This document shows positions 1 through 5,123 of a stretch of DNA of 9,480 nucleotides, in pieces; within the stretch, counting starts at the first letter, position 1, and every line of letters begins with the position of its first letter. This DNA is from an uncultured Rothia sp. GTDB taxonomy: Bacteria; Actinomycetota; Actinomycetes; Actinomycetales; Micrococcaceae. The stretch is taken from NCBI RefSeq assembly GCF_937976295.1, contig NZ_CALJRY010000099.1:1-9480 (forward strand), read 5' to 3'. The notes beneath the pieces are model-generated. The model did no database searches, was not told the origin of the DNA, and saw only the letters and a list, made by a program, of their open reading frames with translations. The translations under genes and the position numbers were made by a program.

Positions 1-54
1 TTACACCAAACATCATTTCGAGTGATGCACCTTCGGCCGCTCGGACACACCACC
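1..54 (-). tRNA. tRNA-Ser(CGA), 5' part, cut by window edge
   Basis: This is a serine tRNA reading UCG codons; only its first 54 bases lie in the window. On the minus strand from 54: acceptor strand GGTGGTG, T8 G9, D-arm TCC with D-loop GAGCGGCCGAA, then a perfect 5-bp anticodon stem CATCA/TGATG closing the loop CTCGAAA, whose central CGA (20-18) is the anticodon. The bases after the stem start the variable arm, which is long in serine tRNAs. The T arm and 3' acceptor strand lie beyond position 1. A well-formed promoter sits just upstream, so the gene is transcribed independently of the TetR gene behind it. The D-stem has one T-T non-pair at its outer end. A serine identity is secure; only the 3' half is unseen. 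Confidence 0.9.
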
Positions 55-65
55 AACAGTGGAAA

Positions 66-94
66 ACTATAGCACACCCCCACCAGGAGGGCAA
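66..94 (-). promoter_or_regulatory. Sigma-70-type promoter of tRNA-Ser
   Basis: On the minus strand a -35 box TTGCCC (94-89) and a -10 box TATAGT (71-66) are separated by exactly 17 nt. Transcription would start about 58-60, a few bases before the mature tRNA 5' end at 54, as expected for a tRNA gene with a short leader. Confidence 0.72.
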
Positions 95-111
95 GACCGG
101 CAGGAGGACAA

Positions 112-182
112 GAAAAACCGCGCACGGCAGCCGGGTGTCGCCCTCTTCACGGTCCCTTTCACCGCGCCCTTTTCGACACCCG
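112..182 (-). terminator. Possible terminator region after the TetR gene
   Basis: A perfect 9-bp inverted repeat (132-140 CGGGTGTCG with 174-182 CGACACCCG) encloses a smaller stem (150-153 with 161-164). In the minus direction it is followed about 15 nt later by a run of five T (117-113), itself just after a short CCG/CGG stem. The T run is not directly adjacent to the large stem, so this is a weak intrinsic terminator call. Its place, between the TetR stop and the tRNA promoter, fits a 3' end. Confidence 0.38.
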
Positions 183-225
183 ACCCCGAAAGTCCCGGCA
201 CGTCTGCAGACCCCAACAGGTCCGC

Positions 226-846
226 CTAATGACGGATATACCCATCTACAACCAGCATGACAGCACGCGTTGCATCCTCAGCATTGCGCTCCGCCTGATG
301 CACTTCACGATCCATAGCAAGCATATAAATCGCGCCGAACATAGAGATCGCAATCGCACGAGGATTCTGAGCGGTATCAACCGTATAGCGGCGAGCCACA
401 GCCTCCGTCATCTCCTCCAAATAATCCAGAAGATTCAGACGGTTATCACTCATCGCCTCGGTCCAACCATCCGCGCCCTTCCACGCCTCCGCAAGCCACA
501 TCCGAGTAAAACCCGGACGGTCCTCAAGGTACTGGAACGCGGCGCGAATAGCACTCCGCAACGCCTCACGCGGATCAGAATGAACCGACGCCGCGCGACG
601 CGCATCGCTCAGCAGCAACTGCGTGCCGTACTGAACCAGCTGATCCACCATGGTCTTCTTAGAACCGAAGTTGTAATACACGGTTCCCTTAGAGACACCC
701 GCCCGAGCAGCCACCTCTTCAACAGTGGCGTACTCAAGCCCCTTTTCGGTCATGATTTCCATAGCGGCGTTGAACAACTTCAACTGAGTTCTACCTGTAC
801 GGCCGGGACGACGACTTGAAGCTTCAGCGACTGGGCGCTGCAACAT
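226..846 (-). CDS. TetR/AcrR-family transcriptional regulator
   Basis: A 206-residue DNA-binding protein of usual TetR length. Residues about 20-66 form the N-terminal three-helix DNA-binding domain, with the helix-turn-helix in TVEEVAARAGVSKGTVYYNF (41-60) followed by GSKK, all classical for the family. Residues about 80-206 are the variable ligand-binding and dimer domain, which gives no clue to the ligand. The start at ATG 846 is supported by a strong purine-rich ribosome site (GGAGGGAGGA) about 6 nt upstream. It lies 79 nt downstream of the YhgE/Pip gene on the same strand, so it may be read both with that operon and from its own promoter. Palindromic AT-rich sequences at 871-893 suggest autoregulation. 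Most TetR proteins are repressors, and control of the adjacent ABC-YhgE genes is the likely role; this is inferred from position only. Confidence 0.88.
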   Translation of the reverse strand: MLQRPVAEASSRRPGRTGRTQLKLFNAAMEIMTEKGLEYATVEEVAARAGVSKGTVYYNFGSKKTMVDQLVQYGTQLLLSDARRAASVHSDPREALRSAIRAAFQYLEDRPGFTRMWLAEAWKGADGWTEAMSDNRLNLLDYLEEMTEAVARRYTVDTAQNPRAIAISMFGAIYMLAMDREVHQAERNAEDATRAVMLVVDGYIRH

Positions 847-870
847 CAGCAGTCCTCCCTCCCTTTTTGC

Positions 871-894
871 AGATATATCTCTATTTTATTAGAC
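871..894. promoter_or_regulatory. Operator-like dyads in front of the TetR gene
   Basis: The 79-nt gap before the TetR gene holds a perfect 10-bp palindrome AGATATATCT (871-880) and an overlapping dyad TCTA-N6-TAGA (880-893). On the minus strand the same stretch offers a -10-like TAATAA (891-886), with TTGGTC (915-910) 18 nt upstream as a weak -35. A TetR dimer bound here would block that promoter. The sequence is AT-rich against a GC-rich background. Operator function is inference. Confidence 0.4.
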
Positions 895-925
895 AGTTTT
901 CCCCGGTGCGACCAAACATGGCGCG

Positions 926-3532
926 TTACACCGTAATCTCCGGTGCAAGCTTCTTCAGCGACCACGTACGATCACGACGCGTGCCAATGTAACCCAACAT
1001 CAGACCAGCCAGACCCCACAGAGTCAACACCAGCATGATGCCCCACAGGCTCGACTCATTAATGCCATACGCCAAACGACGCGTACCCGCCACCGCATAA
1101 CCCATCGGGAAGAAGTCATGCATCCAACGAATCGACTCAGGCAGAGTCTCATACGGCATCGTGCCGCCCGCAGTAATCAGCTGCAGAATCAGAATGACCA
1201 AAGCAACAAGCTTGCCCGGCGCACCCAAAATCACCGTCAAACCATGAATGAAACCGGTAAAGACCAAAGCCACATAGCAGAGGAACAGCCACACCAGCCA
1301 CGGATGAGCCATCTCAAAGCCCAAACCGAACTTAATCGCGGCGAACATCAAAGTCGCCTGAGCAATACCCACCAGGCCAAACGGCATCCAGCTACCGAGC
1401 ATCACACGAATCGACGGAGCATGCGAAGCCAACGCACGGTTATTCATCACGCGCAACGTCTGAACCAGCATCAAGCCGCCAATCCACAGCGCCAAACACA
1501 TGAAGAACGGGCCCATGCCCTCACCGTAATTACGACCCGACGCCAACGACTCATGCGACAGAGCCACAGGGTTCGACATCGTATCAGCAACCTTCGCCTG
1601 ATCAGTCGGCGCAAGGCTCGGAACCTGCTTAGCGCCCGAAGCCAGACCGCTCTCCAGCGACGACGTACCATCCTTCAACTCGGAAGCACCATCATTCAAC
1701 TGAGTAGAACCATCAGCCAGCTTCGCCGTACCGTCAGAAAGCTGCGACGCACCATCCTTCAACTCGGAAGCGCCATCAGCCAACTTCTGCTGGCCCTCAA
1801 CCGCAGACTGCTCCTTCTCCGCCAAAGTACCGCTACCATCCTTCAGCTCGGCGGTACCGCTCTTCAAAGAACCGGTACCCTCCTTCAGCTCAGAAGCACC
1901 ACCCGACAGAGTCGCAGAACCACTCGCAAGGCTCGAAGCACCCGAAGCAATCTGAGAATTACCATCAGCCAAAGTCGCCGAACCCGACGCCAACGAAGAC
2001 GCACCAGCATCCACACGAGCAGCACCCTCAGCCAGCGACGAAGCGCCCTTCGCCAGCGACGAAGCACCCGAATCCAGCGAATCCACGCCAGACACCAAAG
2101 TCTGAATCTTCGCCGCAGTCGACGACGAACCATCAGAAACACAATGGCTCGACTTCAACGCGCTCAGCTTCGACAGAGCATCAGCAGCGGCAGCATCACG
2201 AGTAGCCAGATGAGACTGCAGAGCCTTCTGATTCAGCTCAGCAACCTCATTCTTCGTCTCCTCAGAATCAACAGCAGCCACCAGCTGATCAGCCTGCTCC
2301 TGAGTCAACGTACCCGCCTCAACCAGCGGAGTCACCTGAGCACGCATCTTCTGCGCACTCGCAGACACCACAGTATTCGACAGATCACGACCAAAATCGC
2401 CACTACCGGCAGACGTATCCGTCTCATGCAGGCGCATGCACATCGCGTTCAACTCAGCCGGCAACTCACGAATACCCGCCTGGTCCATACCGGTACGCAA
2501 CTGATGGATGCCAGACGCCAAATCATTAGCGCCCTTCGCAACCGAAGCCGAACCATCCTTCAAGCTCGCAGTACCCTCAGCCAGGGTCGCCGAACCATCC
2601 TTCAACTTCGCCGCACCATCAGAAGCAGATGCAGCAGCCGAAGCCAAAGTCGACGAACCATCCTTCAAACCCGAAGCACCATCAGCAAGCTTCGCGGCGC
2701 CAGAATCCAGCTTCGCAGCACCAGAGTCCAAAGTCGAAGCACCATCAGCAAGCTTCGCAGCGCCCTCCGCCAACTGCTTCTGACCATCCAACAACTGGGA
2801 CTGACCATCAGCCAGGGAGGAAGTACCATCCTTCAGCTTCACGGCACCATCATTCACCGTGGCGGTGCCATCCTTCAGCTGAACAATCGCATCTGCCAGC
2901 TTCACCGTACCGGTATTCACCTTCGCCGCACCATCAGCAGCCTCACCCATCTTCGAATGAATAGTCGTGAAGCTAGCCAACAGCGAATTCGCCGTAGAAT
3001 TACCGACCTTCTCCGCCACCGAATCACGCACCGCAGTGCCCGCCTTCGTGACAATACTCGTCAGCACATAGTTATTGGCATCATTCGTAATGACCTCAAT
3101 ACCCGCCGAACGCGGATCAATAGTGCCTGTCTTGCCGTCAGCATCAGGCTTGAACGAACCGGCACTCTGCAGATCACGGGAGAAATCCTTCGGAATCACC
3201 ATCGCAAAGTCATAGGTGCCTTTCTCCACACCTTCAACAGCCTCAGCGCGGGTCTGCACCTGACGCCAATCAAACGTGCCAGCATCCAGAAGGTTCTTCT
3301 TCACATCAGCACCGGTGTTCACCTGCTTACCTTCAGAATCCGTCGCGCCCTCATCCTCAACTACCAGGGCGCCCACAATGCCATTCACATTGCCGTACGC
3401 ATCCCAGTTACCATACAGGTACAGGGCGCCGTACAGCAGCGGAATGCAGGACATCGCAAGCAGCACCAGAACCGGCAGAACACCGCTGGTCAGGCGCTTC
3501 AGCTCAACGAGTGCAACACGCAGAACAGTCAT
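926..3532 (-). CDS. YhgE/Pip-family membrane protein with heptad repeats
   Basis: An 868-residue membrane protein of the YhgE/Pip (phage infection protein) type, related to ABC-2-like and EsaA-like envelope proteins. One N-terminal transmembrane helix (about 15-37) is followed by a long extracytoplasmic region. The C-terminus has about five further helices (672-692, 709-733, 742-770, 774-795, 830-850), beginning with the family-typical stretch around NYGEGMGPFF (669-678). The outer region carries two blocks of seven-residue repeats of the form LxDGxxx (about 205-345 and 480-630), probably a long helical coiled rod. A non-repetitive insert (346-480) with cysteines 365 and 464 separates them. 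The start at ATG 3532 has a ribosome site AAGGAG (3543-3538) 5 nt upstream. The gene begins 2 nt after the ABC-like gene stops, so the two are translationally coupled. Family members are linked to phage adsorption, secretion or export; the substrate here is unknown. Confidence 0.88.
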   Translation of the reverse strand: MTVLRVALVELKRLTSGVLPVLVLLAMSCIPLLYGALYLYGNWDAYGNVNGIVGALVVEDEGATDSEGKQVNTGADVKKNLLDAGTFDWRQVQTRAEAVEGVEKGTYDFAMVIPKDFSRDLQSAGSFKPDADGKTGTIDPRSAGIEVITNDANNYVLTSIVTKAGTAVRDSVAEKVGNSTANSLLASFTTIHSKMGEAADGAAKVNTGTVKLADAIVQLKDGTATVNDGAVKLKDGTSSLADGQSQLLDGQKQLAEGAAKLADGASTLDSGAAKLDSGAAKLADGASGLKDGSSTLASAAASASDGAAKLKDGSATLAEGTASLKDGSASVAKGANDLASGIHQLRTGMDQAGIRELPAELNAMCMRLHETDTSAGSGDFGRDLSNTVVSASAQKMRAQVTPLVEAGTLTQEQADQLVAAVDSEETKNEVAELNQKALQSHLATRDAAAADALSKLSALKSSHCVSDGSSSTAAKIQTLVSGVDSLDSGASSLAKGASSLAEGAARVDAGASSLASGSATLADGNSQIASGASSLASGSATLSGGASELKEGTGSLKSGTAELKDGSGTLAEKEQSAVEGQQKLADGASELKDGASQLSDGTAKLADGSTQLNDGASELKDGTSSLESGLASGAKQVPSLAPTDQAKVADTMSNPVALSHESLASGRNYGEGMGPFFMCLALWIGGLMLVQTLRVMNNRALASHAPSIRVMLGSWMPFGLVGIAQATLMFAAIKFGLGFEMAHPWLVWLFLCYVALVFTGFIHGLTVILGAPGKLVALVILILQLITAGGTMPYETLPESIRWMHDFFPMGYAVAGTRRLAYGINESSLWGIMLVLTLWGLAGLMLGYIGTRRDRTWSLKKLAPEITV
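1643..2095 (-). repeat. Tandem 21-nt coding repeats, second block of the YhgE/Pip gene
   Basis: This stretch encodes roughly twenty consecutive heptads of the pattern LxDGxxx / LASGxxx (residues about 480-630), so the DNA has an imperfect 21-nt period. Recurrent codon strings such as those for ELKDGAS and SSLASGS appear several times. Changes of whole units would keep the reading frame. Confidence 0.8.
2498..2920 (-). repeat. Tandem 21-nt coding repeats, first block of the YhgE/Pip gene
   Basis: This stretch encodes about twenty heptads (residues about 205-345), again with an imperfect 21-nt period. The strongest DNA identity is a 24-nt exact direct repeat at 2672-2695 and 2735-2758, offset by 63 nt, or three heptads. 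This suggests recent unit duplication rather than convergent codon choice. Confidence 0.8.
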
Positions 3533-3534
3533 TC

Positions 3535-4254
3535 TTACTCCTTCTCAGCGTTTTCGCCATGTTCGGGGGAATCATTAGAGGGTTCAATCTCGCCCTCAAC
3601 CGGAGCCGGCACGTCTTCCTCGGGGGCATGACCGACCACAGCACGCGCACCATGCCAGGACTCCGAAATATGGGGCACAATCGCCACAACCGTGCGCGGG
3701 CGGTCCTCATCAGCGGCAAGCTCCTCCAGATATGGAAGCCACATGTACGTGTGGTTCAGGTGGCGGGAAGGAGTATCAAAAACCAGCAGGTCCGACGGGC
3801 TATGCTGAGCCAAAGCAGCCATCAGCTCCATATTCATCTCGCCGCTAATCTCATCCATCCACAGGCCGTCCAGATCCTCCAGACCGCGCTCAGCCAGCCA
3901 GCGGCTCGCACGGGAACGACCAAAAATCGGCAGGTTATAAGAAAGCATCTCCGACACGTAATCGTGCACGCGCATATGCTGCTCGGGAGCGGTCACATCA
4001 GGAGAGTCCACCACACTACTGAGAGCACGCAAACGCTTCATCGAAATACGGCGAGGCTCATCATCGCCCTTACTCCAGCTAATCGTGCCGCCGGACAGGG
4101 GAAGGCGACCAGTCAGCGCCAACGCAAGAGAGGTACGCTCCAGCTGGCTATCCCCCTGCACAATAATGACCTCACCCTCGCCCACTGAGAAGGTGGTGCG
4201 GTCAAAAAGCGGAGTGTGGCGCCCTTTTGCCCAAATATTATCAACGCTTAACAC
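3535..4254 (-). CDS. ABC-type ATP-binding protein, degenerate nucleotide-binding motifs
   Basis: A 239-residue protein with the outline of an ABC transporter nucleotide-binding domain but eroded catalytic motifs. The opening (VDNIWAKG...LFDRTTFSVGEGEVIIVQG) is typical. The Walker A position reads GDSQLERTS (34-42) instead of GxxGxGKST, so the invariant lysine is arginine and two glycines are lost. The signature is ISGEM (136-140) rather than LSGGQ. Walker B is LLVFDT (156-161), with threonine in place of the catalytic glutamate. The Q-loop glutamine seems to be aspartate 83, while an H-loop histidine (195) remains. The last 30 residues are acidic and disordered-looking. The start is GTG 4254, backed by GAGGGGA (4268-4262) 7 nt upstream; no better start is in reach. 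It is the first gene of a probable operon with the YhgE/Pip protein. Weak or absent ATP hydrolysis is inferred. Confidence 0.78.
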   Translation of the reverse strand: MLSVDNIWAKGRHTPLFDRTTFSVGEGEVIIVQGDSQLERTSLALALTGRLPLSGGTISWSKGDDEPRRISMKRLRALSSVVDSPDVTAPEQHMRVHDYVSEMLSYNLPIFGRSRASRWLAERGLEDLDGLWMDEISGEMNMELMAALAQHSPSDLLVFDTPSRHLNHTYMWLPYLEELAADEDRPRTVVAIVPHISESWHGARAVVGHAPEEDVPAPVEGEIEPSNDSPEHGENAEKE

Positions 4255-4424
4255 GGTTAAATCCCCTCAGAGAATGGATGGTTCGGGTGAGTTTCTGGGA
4301 GTCATCCGCGGGCACCGCGCGGGGTGTTGAACGTCAGGCGCGAGCAGGCGGAGGCTCCAATGCCTATATATCGTAGACCCGAATATGTGTGATGTAGTGG
4401 GCTTTTCTTGAAAAAGCAGGGGTC

Positions 4425-4468
4425 ATTTTTGAAATTTTTGAAGTATTTTTCAAAGAAATGGGGTTTTT
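4425..4468. repeat. Phased T-tracts, probable bent DNA
   Basis: Two back-to-back copies of ATTTTTGAA (4425-4433, 4434-4442) are followed by a third near-copy ATTTTTCAA (4445-4453) and another five-T run at 4464-4468. Tract starts are spaced 9, 11 and 18 nt, close to one or two helical turns. Tracts repeated in phase with the helix curve DNA and can enhance promoter activity or bind nucleoid proteins. They lie upstream of the likely ABC-YhgE promoter region. Confidence 0.55.
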
Positions 4469-4475
4469 CGTACAA

Positions 4476-4520
4476 ATAACGCGAAAAGCCACGCAATCCC
4501 TGCGCAGCTTTTCGCGTTAT
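4476..4520 (-). terminator. Long perfect hairpin after tadA, probable terminator
   Basis: A perfect 14-bp inverted repeat pairs ATAACGCGAAAAGC (4476-4489) with GCTTTTCGCGTTAT (4507-4520), and a further CGCA/TGCG stem lies inside (4492-4495 with 4501-4504). It sits about 35 nt past the tadA stop. On the minus strand it is followed by TTTGTACG, so the T-tail is short. It could terminate the recQ-tadA transcript. The symmetry would also allow a protein-binding site or action in both directions. Confidence 0.6.
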
Positions 4521-4554
4521 ACAAACCATTTTTAGGGGGTGAAGCTTAGGGAGG

Positions 4555-5082
4555 TCAGGGGCGGCGCTCCTTAAAGAAATCCACCATCAGCTGCGCGCAC
4601 TCATCAGCACGCACCCCCGCATACACCTCGGGAGCCGGAGCGACCCTGCCGTCACGCAGCACATCGTAACGACTGCCAGCAGCCCCCGTCTTCTCCTCCC
4701 AGGCGCCAAAAACCACCGTCGAAACGCGCGACGCCAGAATCGTGCCGGCACACATCAGGCACGGTTCAACCGTCACCACGAGCGTGCACCCGTCCAGGCG
4801 CCACTGACCACGATGCGCCGCCGCCTGACGAATCGCATTCACCTCCGCGTGGGCGCTGGGGTCATGCTCCCGCTCGCGGGTATTGCCCGCCGAACCAATA
4901 ATGACGCCCTGCTCGTCCACCACCACGGCACCGATGGGGATCTCGCCACGCTCACCTGCGGCGGCACCCTCAGCGAGGGCGCGCGCCATCCACTCGCTGT
5001 GTTCGGGGCGAGCGGGAATATCGCTGAGCACAGCGGAAGAGCCGTCTGTGACCGTCAATTTTGAATATTCCGAATATGACAT
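4555..5082 (-). CDS. tadA: tRNA adenosine(34) deaminase TadA
   Basis: A 175-residue zinc-dependent deaminase that converts adenosine to inosine at the wobble base of tRNA-Arg(ACG), letting one tRNA read three arginine codons. The CDA-fold signature is intact: HAEVNAIR (zinc ligand H78, proton-shuttle E80) and EPCLMCAG (zinc ligands C108 and C111). Residues 132-143 (TGAAGSRYDVLR) match the form seen in actinobacterial TadA, where the D-V-L-R segment replaces the shorter loop of other bacteria. The first 27 residues form a polar extension before the conserved start of the domain; a downstream start cannot be excluded, but ATG 5082 has a GAGG site 4 nt upstream. It lies 41 nt after the helicase gene and is probably co-transcribed with it. 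Cytosine or guanine deaminases share the fold but not this C-terminal pattern. Confidence 0.9.
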   Translation of the reverse strand: MSYSEYSKLTVTDGSSAVLSDIPARPEHSEWMARALAEGAAAGERGEIPIGAVVVDEQGVIIGSAGNTREREHDPSAHAEVNAIRQAAAHRGQWRLDGCTLVVTVEPCLMCAGTILASRVSTVVFGAWEEKTGAAGSRYDVLRDGRVAPAPEVYAGVRADECAQLMVDFFKERRP

Positions 5083-5123
5083 ACAACCTCGTCAGGGGAA
5101 TAAATAAACGTTAATGAGCGCGA

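Larger units (their letters stand above)
4255..4554. other. Non-coding region upstream of the ABC-YhgE operon
   Basis: This 300-nt gap separates the tadA stop from the GTG start of the ABC-like gene, both on the minus strand. It holds, in minus-strand order, a long hairpin (4520-4476), an AT-rich stretch with phased T-tracts (4468-4425), a small hairpin GCTTTT-N5-AAAAGC (4401-4417), and AT-rich candidates for a -10 box around 4365-4375 (TACGAT, TATATA). A GC-rich leader of about 100 nt follows. I see no -35 box that convincingly matches, so the promoter is not assigned. No open frame here has a plausible ribosome site. Confidence 0.6.

Noticed and set aside
2508..2964. Pro/Ala/Ser-rich and His/Gln/Pro-rich frames on the plus strand
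   Set aside because: They are shadows of the 21-nt repeats in the other frames, with no ribosome sites.
1118..3631. A long open frame (over 800 codons) on the plus strand, opposite the YhgE/Pip gene
   Set aside because: It is antisense to a well-supported gene. Its product is an Arg/Ser/Thr/Gln-rich string without any fold signature, explained by the repeated codons and GC-rich codon use of the heptads.
4302..4529. A 75-codon minus-strand frame upstream of the ABC-like gene
   Set aside because: It runs through the long hairpin and the T-tracts, has no ribosome site before its ATG, and shows no recognisable protein features.
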